Shown here one piece after another: positions 17,987 through 26,630 of a stretch of DNA of 57,773 nucleotides. Position 1 is the stretch's first letter; every line of letters starts with the position of its first letter. A program made the position numbers and the translations under genes. The stretch comes from Methanosalsum natronophilum. GTDB lineage: Archaea > Halobacteriota > Methanosarcinia > Methanosarcinales > Methanosarcinaceae. A model generated the notes under the pieces. The model worked only from the letters and a program-made list of their open reading frames with translations. It searched no databases and was not told the DNA's origin. The DNA is taken from contig NZ_JANUCS010000014.1 in the NCBI RefSeq assembly GCF_024808815.1, positions 1-57,773 of the forward strand, read 5' to 3'.

Positions 17987-19093
17987 CTAATAGATATCTG
18001 CAATATCACCTTTTCTGCTACTATTAATCAATAATAATAACAAAACTATTGCAATAAGAGTATAGAGCAATAGCCAATATATAGATTCAATTAAAGGTAT
18101 ACTATCCAGTGCTAGGCGTGTTATCATGTTCAGTGGAGAGTTCACATAGAGATATGATATCATTACCATCAGGATAAGAATAAATGAATAAAACATTTGA
18201 GCTATCCCTCTTTCCTTAACTAATAGAGATATTGATCCGCCTATTGTTACAAGTATAGTTGCTATTAAACTGACCAGTACCAAAATTGATAAAAAATTAT
18301 TAATCTCAATTCCATTCAAAACAAGTAGAATCATCCAAGCTAATGATTGTATTGGAACAATGAAGACTGCAACTAGCACTTTCCCACTAATAATATCCAA
18401 TAGCGAGACAGGAGATACTAATAAAAGACCTACTGTCTTTTTTTCAAACTCTTCGGTAATAAAATCAATAACTAAACCTCCTGAAATGAATGCCGGAGTT
18501 AATAGTAAGAGTGGTAATAGTGCAACATAAATAAATTCAAGATTAATTATAGTTGTACCATCTTTAGGACTCTCAATATCCAAATCTAGTGGAGCATAAC
18601 CTGGAAGACGCTGAGTCCTAACTTCCCTGACAACCTCCTCAAACTGTTCTAAAGGTTCTTTTAGGTTGATAGAGACAAGAGTTGCACTAAGCTCTGAACG
18701 AGACATGTACACATTGATATCTATCAAATCTTCACCATCAGCTTGTTCATAGGGAATCTCAATAATAGCATCAATTTCTCGTGTATAAAAATCAATATAA
18801 GCTTCACTGAAATCTTCGTAGTATGTTACTTCGATATCAGAATTTACTAAAATATCATAAAATTCACTTTCTTCATTCCCAAAAACACCTACCTGCGGAG
18901 ATTGCATTTCAAAGTCTTGTAAAGCACCCGGGTCATAGAATGTAGTTAACCCAAATATTAAAAAAACTGAAAAAGTTGCAATGAAAAGTTGAATAAATAC
19001 TGTTAACAAGAACGTTTTTTCGGACAGCAATCCTTTAGATTCTTTTTTTGATATTGCCAATACTTTACGGCCCGGCCATAGCTTATCCAACAA
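17987..19093 (-). CDS. ABC-2 type permease (NatB-like)
   Basis: 368 aa integral membrane protein: one N-terminal membrane segment (about 30-50), a large extracytoplasmic domain (55-185) and five C-terminal segments. This is the ABC-2/NatB layout of exporters. The start is one of two tandem TTG codons (19093 or 19090) behind GGGGGA. It overlaps the end of the upstream permease-PrsW gene by 11 bp, so the two are co-translated. With the divergent ATPase at 21027 it forms a heteromeric ABC exporter of unknown substrate. Confidence 0.85.
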   Translation of the reverse strand: MLDKLWPGRKVLAISKKESKGLLSEKTFLLTVFIQLFIATFSVFLIFGLTTFYDPGALQDFEMQSPQVGVFGNEESEFYDILVNSDIEVTYYEDFSEAYIDFYTREIDAIIEIPYEQADGEDLIDINVYMSRSELSATLVSINLKEPLEQFEEVVREVRTQRLPGYAPLDLDIESPKDGTTIINLEFIYVALLPLLLLTPAFISGGLVIDFITEEFEKKTVGLLLVSPVSLLDIISGKVLVAVFIVPIQSLAWMILLVLNGIEINNFLSILVLVSLIATILVTIGGSISLLVKERGIAQMFYSFILILMVMISYLYVNSPLNMITRLALDSIPLIESIYWLLLYTLIAIVLLLLLINSSRKGDIADIY

Positions 19094-20918
19094 GAATCCC
19101 CCTTAGTAAATAAATATTATAGAAAGAATGAACAAAAGTAGCAGCTAAAAGCAAAACCAAGTAATACCTATGACCCAAATAGTATAGCCCAATACCTACA
19201 ATCGCTGTAGCTGATACATGAAGCATTAATGGGAGTAAGAGTAAAGGACCCATACTCATAACAAAACCGAATAATGAAGATTCAATTGGTGTCAATGTTA
19301 TCACAGAAATAAGTTTTTCGCCTACAAAAAATCCTGTACCTGCCAATATAGAGAGTAAAGTGGCCTTCTTTAAGTTGATATGTTCCAATTTCTTTTTTAT
19401 TATAGTTAAAATTCCAATCGATTTTGCAAGTTCTTCAACGAATGCAGACAAGAATATCATTATAAGTATTGAGTAGGGTAATGGTAAGTTGAATAGAATT
19501 ATTATAAACATTAACTGTAACATGTATATGAAAGGAATTGACACTAAACTAAGAGTAAAAACGGAGCCTCCTGGGAATTCCAAGAATTTTTCGATAGAAT
19601 CGAGTGATTTTGATATGAGGTTTTTCTGGCTAAACAGATTCTCTTCGTTGAATATAGATGTACCTAATCCATATAGACTCAAGCTCACCAGATAAAAAGG
19701 AACAGTTGAAAACAGATAAGTATTAACATCAATTTGATTTCCTTCAACCAAGTTCACTATTAGAGTCATTGGTGATATTGCACTGACTGCATGTATATTA
19801 GCAAACATTGCTGGGAAAAACAAGTAGCCTGAAACGATTACTGATAAGAAGACCATACTAAATGTCAATTCTTTAAAGCTTCTTGAAAATATTGCTGCAA
19901 TAAATGATAATGCCATAAATAGGAGTATCACAGGCAACATTATCAGGGCCATTGAGAATACTGTCGTTACTTCTCTTATTGTACTAGGCTGTTGAATAAA
20001 GGTTGATATAATTATTACAAGTAGCATTAGTGTAATAATGTAGGGTGCTGTTTTTCCTAAGACTATATCTATAGACCTTAAAGGAGCTGCAAGTAAAAGC
20101 TGACATTTTCTGTTAGTCCTTTCTTCCATCATACTAGATGAATATAATTGTGCAATAATATATATTGGGAAAATAAACAAGAAAGAATATAATATAGCCA
20201 TAAAAGGTATTGGTGGTGAAAAATGGGAGGGTGTAGAAATCGTCTGTGTTTGGAACAGAGTAATTGTAGCCTGTTGATCCATCTCGAAACGTTCACTTGG
20301 GTGCACAAAATGCTCATCTTTTTCCGACACATCTTCAGGAGATACATCAGAGTCCTTTCCAGCTTCAATATCATTCTCAGTGTCTTGTTGAGCCTCAGTG
20401 TCTTGTTGAGCCTCAGTGTCTTGTCGAGTATCAGTATCCATACTCCTGACATCACCTAAGAGTTCGAAACTTTCAGGCCTATCTATATCATGAACAATAA
20501 CCCATACAGGATGACTGTCAGGTATAGATTTATAAGATGATAAAATAGTTTCACGATAGTTTATTAACGCATTTTCCAGTGCTTTACCGGCAGCTGCAGA
20601 TTTTTCAGTACCCGATAAATAAGCACGGTCGTTGATTATTATAATATCATATTTTGTGTCTTGGCCAAGAAGTTTCCATGGCTCATTCGCATATTCCACG
20701 TTAAACCGTGGGTCATTAGATATAATATCATTAAGTTCGGGTTGTGAAGAGGCTACAGAATAAATTTTTTGGTTTAAGCCAAATCCAGCCATAGAGGCAG
20801 CGTATGTGACCACGAATATGAGAACAAGAGCAAGAAGTAATAGACTTACAGTCTTCCGATCAAACTTAGTGAGTGATCGTTTAAGTTCCCATTTGGAAAT
20901 AATACTCCAGGCTGGCAT
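19083..20918 (-). CDS. ABC-2 permease fused to a PrsW-type intramembrane protease
   Basis: 611 aa from the ATG at 20918. Residues 1-440 form an ABC-2 permease: N-terminal membrane helix, a large external loop with an acidic, Gln/Thr-rich repeat near 163-190, then about six helices. Residues 450-612 form a second membrane domain with all four PrsW motifs: EELAK (about 496-500), FFVGE (531-535), HVSAT (568-572) and HSFYN (598-602). PrsW is a membrane-embedded protease (known for anti-sigma factor cleavage in Bacillus). The fusion suggests export and cleavage of the same substrate, or cleavage of the transporter itself; this is inference. Confidence 0.85.
   Translation of the reverse strand: MPAWSIISKWELKRSLTKFDRKTVSLLLLALVLIFVVTYAASMAGFGLNQKIYSVASSQPELNDIISNDPRFNVEYANEPWKLLGQDTKYDIIIINDRAYLSGTEKSAAAGKALENALINYRETILSSYKSIPDSHPVWVIVHDIDRPESFELLGDVRSMDTDTRQDTEAQQDTEAQQDTENDIEAGKDSDVSPEDVSEKDEHFVHPSERFEMDQQATITLFQTQTISTPSHFSPPIPFMAILYSFLFIFPIYIIAQLYSSSMMEERTNRKCQLLLAAPLRSIDIVLGKTAPYIITLMLLVIIISTFIQQPSTIREVTTVFSMALIMLPVILLFMALSFIAAIFSRSFKELTFSMVFLSVIVSGYLFFPAMFANIHAVSAISPMTLIVNLVEGNQIDVNTYLFSTVPFYLVSLSLYGLGTSIFNEENLFSQKNLISKSLDSIEKFLEFPGGSVFTLSLVSIPFIYMLQLMFIIILFNLPLPYSILIMIFLSAFVEELAKSIGILTIIKKKLEHINLKKATLLSILAGTGFFVGEKLISVITLTPIESSLFGFVMSMGPLLLLPLMLHVSATAIVGIGLYYLGHRYYLVLLLAATFVHSFYNIYLLRGILVG
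20376..20429. repeat. 18-bp tandem repeat inside the permease-PrsW gene
   Basis: Two exact copies of an 18-bp unit (20376-20393, 20394-20411) are followed by a third copy with two changes (20412-20429). They encode repeats of a six-residue DTEAQQ unit in the external loop. Being a multiple of three, copy-number change would keep the frame. Confidence 0.9.
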
Positions 20919-20991
20919 CAAAGTGTGTATGATGTCATCAGATTAAAAACTAATTATTATAGCAAACTCGAGTTCTAAATAGTATAAATAA

Positions 20992-21000
20992 TTATATATA
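20992..21000 (+). promoter_or_regulatory. TATA box of the ABC ATPase gene
   Basis: TTATATATA is centred about 30 bp before the ATG at 21027. With normal archaeal spacing the transcript would begin at or within a few bases of the ATG. No ribosome binding site precedes the ATG, which fits a leaderless message. Confidence 0.5.
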
Positions 21001-21026
21001 TTATACTAATCCCTATTTCTTAGACT

Positions 21027-21926
21027 ATGATAGAAGTGAATGATTTACAGAAGTTCTATGAAGACTTTAGTGCAGTTAGTTCTTTGACGTTTAACGTTTA
21101 TCCTGGTGAGATCTTTGGTATCATCGGACCAAACGGTGCAGGTAAAAGTACAACATTAAAAATGTTGATTGGGTTAATCAAACCAACTTCTGGCACTATT
21201 AAAATAAATGGACTTGGCCTTTCCAGCAATATGGTGGAAATTAAATCAATACTCGGGTTCTTACCAGAAGATTCGACTTTATACGAAAATATGGAAGTTG
21301 AAGAATATTTACTCTTTTTTTCAGAGCTGTATGGTCTGGATAAAAAGGATGCAAATGAGAGAATATTCAGACTACTCACAGATCTTTCATTAAATCCCTA
21401 TAGCAAAAAGATAGGTGATCTTTCCAAAGGAATGAAACGCAAAGTTGCAATTGCAAGGTCGCTAATTAATGAGCCAGATATACTTGTCTATGACGAGCCG
21501 GGGTCTGGTCTTGACCCTATGACATCTAATTTTATCACAGAATATATTGGACAATTGAAAAATGAAGGTAAAACTATAGTGTTCAGTGCTCATAACCTCT
21601 ACCAAATGGATAAACTCTGTGACAGAATCCTTATAATTAAAGATGGTAAGCAAAAAGCACTTGGTTCACCTGGAGAAATAAAAAAACAGTATTCTAATAC
21701 ATCTTATAGGCTCGAGTTCGTATTAGATAATAATAAAGATGCTGAAATTCAACTGAAGCAAGAAAATATCTTTTGGCGTGATGACAGGTACGTATTATTA
21801 ACAGAAAACATTGAAACTGTAAACAGCGTCACAAAGAAAATAATAACAAGTGGTGGAAAAATCCTTGAAATGAGTACAGTGGAGCCTACATTAGAAGACA
21901 TTTTTTTGAGGATTGTGAGTTCTTGA
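21027..21926 (+). CDS. ABC transporter ATP-binding protein
   Basis: 299 aa. Walker A GPNGAGKST (near residue 35), the family signature DLSKGMKRK in the ABC loop position (near 134), Walker B DILVYDEPGSG (near 150) and the H-loop SAHNL are intact. It has a C-terminal extension of about 80 residues typical of NatA/CcmA-type exporters. It is transcribed divergently from the two permease genes, sharing a 108-bp promoter region, and should power them. Confidence 0.93.
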   Translation: MIEVNDLQKFYEDFSAVSSLTFNVYPGEIFGIIGPNGAGKSTTLKMLIGLIKPTSGTIKINGLGLSSNMVEIKSILGFLPEDSTLYENMEVEEYLLFFSELYGLDKKDANERIFRLLTDLSLNPYSKKIGDLSKGMKRKVAIARSLINEPDILVYDEPGSGLDPMTSNFITEYIGQLKNEGKTIVFSAHNLYQMDKLCDRILIIKDGKQKALGSPGEIKKQYSNTSYRLEFVLDNNKDAEIQLKQENIFWRDDRYVLLTENIETVNSVTKKIITSGGKILEMSTVEPTLEDIFLRIVSS

Positions 21927-22182
21927 ATTTATGCATATTCCTTTATAATAATATTTCAGTAAAAGTATAATATCTATACATGATCCTCAAAATTTCCAAT
22001 TGTAAAAATCTGTCCTAAATAGGATTTTACTTTATGAATTTCAAATTCAAAATAAGGTTATTAATTTTGTTTTCATTTGCATCATGGTTATATAAGCTCA
22101 TATTAAATAATTGTTCACAAAAATATTACACGCTGCACTTAGCATGGTGAAAATTTTTACAGTATTGAACTTAAGAATGAGA

Positions 22183-22257
22183 TGCTCCGATCGGGATTCG
22201 AACCCGAGTCTTCGGCTCGAAAGGCCGGAATGATTGGCCTGACTACACTATCGGAGC
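22183..22257 (-). tRNA. tRNA-Glu (anticodon UUC)
   Basis: Complete cloverleaf of 75 nt with discriminator A; CCA is not encoded. The acceptor stem GCTCCGA/TCGGAGC is perfect. The anticodon loop CTTTCGA gives UUC. The T arm carries GGTTCGAATCC. No intron. The outermost pair of the anticodon stem (27-43) is C-A here, a mismatch. Confidence 0.97.
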
Positions 22258-22300
22258 ACGTTTTTACCTTTTCTAACAAGGCAGCACCACTATGTAATTT

Positions 22301-22311
22301 TAGTATAAATA
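22301..22311 (-). promoter_or_regulatory. TATA-like promoter element for tRNA-Glu
   Basis: TATTTATACTA on the minus strand lies about 45-54 nt before the mature 5' end, placing transcription start roughly 20-25 nt upstream of the tRNA. It agrees with the archaeal TATA consensus. Confidence 0.45.
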
Positions 22312-22325
22312 GTTTTCTAAAAATA

Positions 22326-22688
22326 TTAAGGGTTCTGTGCTTCACTCAAAATTTCATTCTTTATAATTATAGTAATCCACTCGGTTAATTTCGGACATGT
22401 TTCGGGCTGACATGCATCTCTACAACCTGCACAAGGTGAAAATTCATGTGCTCCAAGTAGCATCTCATAAGAAGGTTGCGTTTGAGTGTTAGCTTTAATG
22501 AGATATGTCCTTGATCCGTTAGAAACAGCAGATTCCCTTGTAACCAGACCTTCTTCTAGCAGTTTAGAGATTATCCGAGAACATTTTCTGCTATCAATTT
22601 CAAGCTCTTTCCAGAGCTCGTTTTGATATATACCATCTTTCTTTTTCTTAATCACGTGGAATGCAGATTCTTCGATAGTCATGTTCAT
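22326..22688 (-). CDS. Winged-helix protein with C-terminal Cys cluster
   Basis: 120 aa. Residues 1-65 form a winged helix (helices, then a wing around residues 50-65) resembling MarR/Rpc34-type DNA-binding domains. A Cys cluster C-x2-C-x3-C-x4-C follows at about residues 86-98 and would suit a 4Fe-4S cluster, as in Rpc34-type proteins. Two ATGs are possible two codons apart. It lies just downstream of the LSm gene on the same strand. The role (redox-sensing regulator or transcription factor) is inferred. Confidence 0.75.
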   Translation of the reverse strand: MNMTIEESAFHVIKKKKDGIYQNELWKELEIDSRKCSRIISKLLEEGLVTRESAVSNGSRTYLIKANTQTQPSYEMLLGAHEFSPCAGCRDACQPETCPKLTEWITIIIKNEILSEAQNP

Positions 22689-22720
22689 TACCGAATATGC
22701 TTTTTCATACCATATAACAT

Positions 22721-22942
22721 TTATTCAAGTGGTGTAACTAGAATAATATTATTTCCTCTTAATACAACTGAACCAAGAGATCTTAGTTTTTCACCTTCAG
22801 ATATTTCAACAGTATCCACTAAATGTAGATTTAAATAATCATCAGCGCTTTTTAGGGTACCTTCAAGTAAATGAAGGTTTCCTTTCATCTCAACTTGTAT
22901 TTTCGAGCCAACTAATTTTTGAACTTTCTTATTCGGGAACAA
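22721..22942 (-). CDS. LSm/Sm-like archaeal RNA-binding protein
   Basis: 73 aa, full length for an archaeal Sm protein. Sm1 (strands with [18 protein letters not shown]) and Sm2 ([14 protein letters not shown]; the RG residues bind RNA) are clear. It should form a heptameric ring binding U-rich RNA. The start is TTG with GAGG 8 nt upstream; no ATG occurs upstream in frame. The winged-helix gene follows 32 bp downstream. Confidence 0.93.
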   Translation of the reverse strand: MFPNKKVQKLVGSKIQVEMKGNLHLLEGTLKSADDYLNLHLVDTVEISEGEKLRSLGSVVLRGNNIILVTPLE

Positions 22943-23091
22943 TGTAATATCCTCACTATATAGTTTTATCGCGTTGTTATATGCATCAAATTAGGTCTGT
23001 AAGGAGTTAAAGTACTATTAATTTATACTATTTAGTATTAACTGCATACCTTATTTTACTTTAGTAATGCTAATAATTTCTGATTATAATG

Positions 23092-23478
23092 TCAAATATA
23101 ACCCTGTAAATTGGAGCTGTCTTCAATCTGTTTCTCGGATATGTTTTGTTTCCTTGGCCTGGTTATAGGGCCAAACTTTCTTTCATACTCCTGTAAATGT
23201 TGTTTAAGCCAACCAGACAGTTCTAGTGCAGCAAGTGGAGAGAGGATTATTTCAGTTTCGATTTGGCGTCTCATCGAATGTTTTTGCTTTTGTGATCCTA
23301 TAGTTTGAGGAATATCGTTATAAAAACCAATCCTGATATCATACGGGGTATGCCCACCAACAGCACCAATAGCATAGATTTGTCTGAACTGTTCAGACTG
23401 TTGAATTTCTATACTAATACGCCTTTTTTCCTTCATTTTCTCATTCGTATTATCATTATCTTTAGATTCATCAGCCAT
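23092..23478 (-). CDS. DUF3467-like protein
   Basis: 128 aa. A charged N-terminal tail (1-25) precedes a small beta-alpha domain with a QIYAIGAVGGHTPYDIRIGF segment and a later ETEIILSPLAALELSGWL segment, matching the DUF3467 pattern. A basic tail (RPRKQN) ends the protein. It has no catalytic motif I can name. ATG start with GGGG upstream. It stands alone. Confidence 0.72.
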   Translation of the reverse strand: MADESKDNDNTNEKMKEKRRISIEIQQSEQFRQIYAIGAVGGHTPYDIRIGFYNDIPQTIGSQKQKHSMRRQIETEIILSPLAALELSGWLKQHLQEYERKFGPITRPRKQNISEKQIEDSSNLQGYI

Positions 23479-24055
23479 ATGTTTGAACCCCTACGCAACA
23501 ATCATATAAATATGTGACATTAAACTTATATGTTTGCTTTAAAGCTAATCTAACTCCAATAAAAATACTAATTGTGAAATATTATTCTAATAAGTAATCT
23601 GCATTAAAAGTAAAAAATCTATTAATGATATTACAAATACAAGTATTTTGCATGGTTTTACTAATTATAAAATACACACGCTTTGATGTTTGTTATTATT
23701 AGTAACTATTATCTAAGAACTCTATAGTAGATAATCTTAGGATACTATATCGATGTATTAGATATTGGACTTGAAATCTTGATTCCTATCAGTTAAATGA
23801 GTTACCAATTTCATTGCTTGGTCAAAACTAGTTCATAACTTTTGTAGAAAAATACTAAATCGTCTAGAATATAATGTTATGAGAATAGTTCGTGGAAAAA
23901 AACATATTAGATTTTTACTTTGTTCAAGCAACTAAATATTTATACTGAGGTTCATAAAAAGCTTCGCCTTTTCTAGTGCATAAACAAATTGCAACTAAAT
24001 TGAAACTATTTTATAGAGGGCAAGGTAAATCGAACACTATTATTAAGATGAATCC
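23479..24055. other. 577-bp gene-poor intergenic region
   Basis: A/T-rich DNA between the DUF3467 start and the helicase stop. I found no open frame with a start signal, no tRNA and no clear box C/D pattern on either strand. A short hairpin (AAAAG with CTTTT around a TTCG-containing loop) occurs near 23960. A small noncoding RNA cannot be ruled out by eye. Confidence 0.5.
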
Positions 24056-26536
24056 TCAACCCTCTAGTTTTTTTCTTAAGGTAATAGACTTTTGGTAAAC
24101 ATCACTTTTAGAATACGCTTGTGCCATCATCAATACCGCATCTAGATTTCTTACTGCTTTTTCTAAATAATCAAGTATATCACCTGTATATGCAGTAACT
24201 CCGTAAGTATCCTCAAGAATATCAATAATAGCTTCTGGTGACAAGCCTTCTCCTCTTAGTCCTAATAACTTAAAAGAAAATTTTCTTTCTGGACAGCCAC
24301 AAAATGGTGAGCCTTTACATCCACAAGTCAAAAACTCAGTCGCAAAATTCAACAATCGATCTTGTAAAGTTGGGTTTAATTTAGATAAAGTTTCACCATC
24401 GAATAAGATATCAAGTGAAGATCCTTGAAATACCCTTGAAGACAAATTGATATTAAGTGATTTAGATATTTGTGCAGCTGACTTAAAGTAAGCTGAATCG
24501 AATAGCTCCAGACTTGTAATTATATCCATAGGTTCAGTATTCGAAACTACTCCTTCTTTTATCAAAATAGCTTTTGATGTAGTTAAAAAATGCTTTGCTG
24601 CTATCTTTCCAAGTTTACTTAAATTAATAGAATTACCCCGCTGTGCAAGAAATCCAGTTTTTGCCAGTGTCTTTAGGTAAATATTAATTTGGTAGCTTGC
24701 TACCATTGAATTGTGTATTGATTGCAAATCCCTTTTTGAGTTAGTTACTGCGACAGATGCAAGTATTTCTTCCATCATATCATCTTCAGAATAATCTACT
24801 GCTAAACTCTCAAGTTTACCTTTAAGCAGGCTTATAGCAATTTCATCTTCCGTACCTTCCTGATTAGCCGTATATTTCTTGTCAGGTGTAGCCAAAATAA
24901 CAATCCTACCCCTATCATGATAATCAGGTCGACCAGCCCTACCTAGCATCTGCATGAATTCCTGAATTGATAACCATTCAATACCCATCGCAAGAGATTC
25001 AAAGATTACTTGGGAAGCTGGGAAGTCAACACCTGCTGCAAGAGCTGCAGTAGTTACTACAACAGGTAGTTTTCCTGTTTTGAACCTCTGTTCGATTCGA
25101 TTTCTCTCATGTTGAAGCATACCTGCATGATAAGCCGAAGAAGAAATAGGTAATGATTTAGAAATGTGTTGACAGTTCTTCCTTGAGTTAGTGAATATTA
25201 TTGTTTGACCAAAATGACCTTTAGATGACTTTTGTTTATACTCTTCCTGAACAAGCTTTGCCATCAATTTATTCTTTCTATGATCTTCACAATAAATCAA
25301 GTGACGTTCAATTGGTACTGGTCGATGTTCATAATTTACTATAGAAGCATTAAGTTTCTTTGCAAGATGATCAGGATTTGCTACAGTGGCTGATAAATAA
25401 ATGAACTGTGTATTTGATGTAATGTATTTGAGTCTCGCAATGAGGCCATCAAGTCGATGACCCCTTTCCTTATCTTCAATTGTGTGAACCTCATCAATCA
25501 CTACAGTGCCTATATTTCCAAGAGAATCAGAATTACCTGACCTTAAAATGTAATCAATACCTTCATAGGTTGCTACAACTATATCCGAATCTAGATTGGT
25601 CTTCATCTTTAAATTCTTTGAAGACTTTATACGGTTACTACCTACTCTTATAGATGTTTTAAGACCTATTTTTGAATATTTAGTAGAAAAGTCATAATAT
25701 TTCTGGTTAGCAAGTGCTACAAGGGGTACCAAAAATAACATCTTACCCCGTTTCTTCAAAATATTATTCACACCAACCATTTCACCTACTAGTGTTTTTC
25801 CAGTTGCTGTGACTGAAGTTACCAGCAAGTTAATACCATCGAATAACCCTTGTTCAACTGCAAGTGTCTGTACTGGCAATAACTTATCAGCCTTTTTACT
25901 CAACAGGTTCCTTAAAGATTTGTCAAGTGGAAGGTCATTAAATCTTAGTTCAGAGATACGTGATTCTGAAGTAATAGTATCATAGTGTGTAAATTCCTTA
26001 TCAAGTTCAGTAGGGTTAAGAAAACCTATTGTTCGATCCAAATCCTTACTCTTACAAAGCAAATCTTCAAGATAAGATATTGTCTGCTCACCCCAACTAA
26101 ACCCTGAGTTCCTAAAATAGCGGTACAATTCATCTTTAGCACAGTCCCAACAGATGTATTCATCATGGAACCTGTATGACTTCTTACCAACAAAATTAAA
26201 CTTATCTTGAAGCAAGCATAACCTACATACATTAACAGGCTCTGATGTTAACTGAAACCCTGTTAACATCTCATTTATTCTAGAGCTAGTATCACCGTCA
26301 CAATCAGTAGATATCAATATCCTATCTGACTTTTTTAACATTTCAATGAAACTTTCTGGGGCTAAATGTTCATTTTTTTTGTCACTGTTACTTATCCTGA
26401 ATTTATGCGGACGTGATCCAGCTTTAGTTTTTCTTAAAATAAGTTCACCTACTATAACTGGCACTTTTTTCTTATCTTTAATAGTAAGAACTTTTATTTT
26501 ACCGCGATTGGATGTCATAAATGTCCATAAAGTCAT
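24056..26536 (-). CDS. ASH-Ski2-like superfamily 2 helicase
   Basis: 826 aa. An N-terminal zinc-finger-like part (C-x2-C near 102, C-x2-C near 129) precedes helicase motifs: motif I ATGKT (about 245), DEVH (about 347), SAT (about 382), and QMLGRAGRP of motif VI (about 530). The C-terminal region has further cysteines (CGCKGSPFCGC) and a helical end. This layout matches archaeal ASH-Ski2 proteins, which associate with the RNA-processing nuclease aCPSF1. RNA decay or repair roles are inferred. The first ATG lies 27 bp from a TATA box, so the message is probably leaderless; an alternative ATG is at 26518. Confidence 0.87.
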   Translation of the reverse strand: MTLWTFMTSNRGKIKVLTIKDKKKVPVIVGELILRKTKAGSRPHKFRISNSDKKNEHLAPESFIEMLKKSDRILISTDCDGDTSSRINEMLTGFQLTSEPVNVCRLCLLQDKFNFVGKKSYRFHDEYICWDCAKDELYRYFRNSGFSWGEQTISYLEDLLCKSKDLDRTIGFLNPTELDKEFTHYDTITSESRISELRFNDLPLDKSLRNLLSKKADKLLPVQTLAVEQGLFDGINLLVTSVTATGKTLVGEMVGVNNILKKRGKMLFLVPLVALANQKYYDFSTKYSKIGLKTSIRVGSNRIKSSKNLKMKTNLDSDIVVATYEGIDYILRSGNSDSLGNIGTVVIDEVHTIEDKERGHRLDGLIARLKYITSNTQFIYLSATVANPDHLAKKLNASIVNYEHRPVPIERHLIYCEDHRKNKLMAKLVQEEYKQKSSKGHFGQTIIFTNSRKNCQHISKSLPISSSAYHAGMLQHERNRIEQRFKTGKLPVVVTTAALAAGVDFPASQVIFESLAMGIEWLSIQEFMQMLGRAGRPDYHDRGRIVILATPDKKYTANQEGTEDEIAISLLKGKLESLAVDYSEDDMMEEILASVAVTNSKRDLQSIHNSMVASYQINIYLKTLAKTGFLAQRGNSINLSKLGKIAAKHFLTTSKAILIKEGVVSNTEPMDIITSLELFDSAYFKSAAQISKSLNINLSSRVFQGSSLDILFDGETLSKLNPTLQDRLLNFATEFLTCGCKGSPFCGCPERKFSFKLLGLRGEGLSPEAIIDILEDTYGVTAYTGDILDYLEKAVRNLDAVLMMAQAYSKSDVYQKSITLRKKLEG

Positions 26537-26558
26537 CTACTGCTAAAATTGTGTGCTA

Positions 26559-26567
26559 CCATATAAG
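26559..26567 (-). promoter_or_regulatory. TATA box of the helicase gene
   Basis: CTTATATGG on the minus strand is centred about 27 bp before the helicase ATG at 26536. This spacing predicts transcription start at the ATG, and no ribosome binding site is present. Confidence 0.45.
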
Positions 26568-26630
26568 ATATTCCCAAAAAAGAAACTCTTATTAGGAATA
26601 GTGTTCTTATTTAACTGTGAGATTAAGATT

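Noticed and set aside
23955-23975. Hairpin with TTCG loop in the gap before the helicase 3' end
   Set aside because: Only five pairs, and no transcript is known that would end here.
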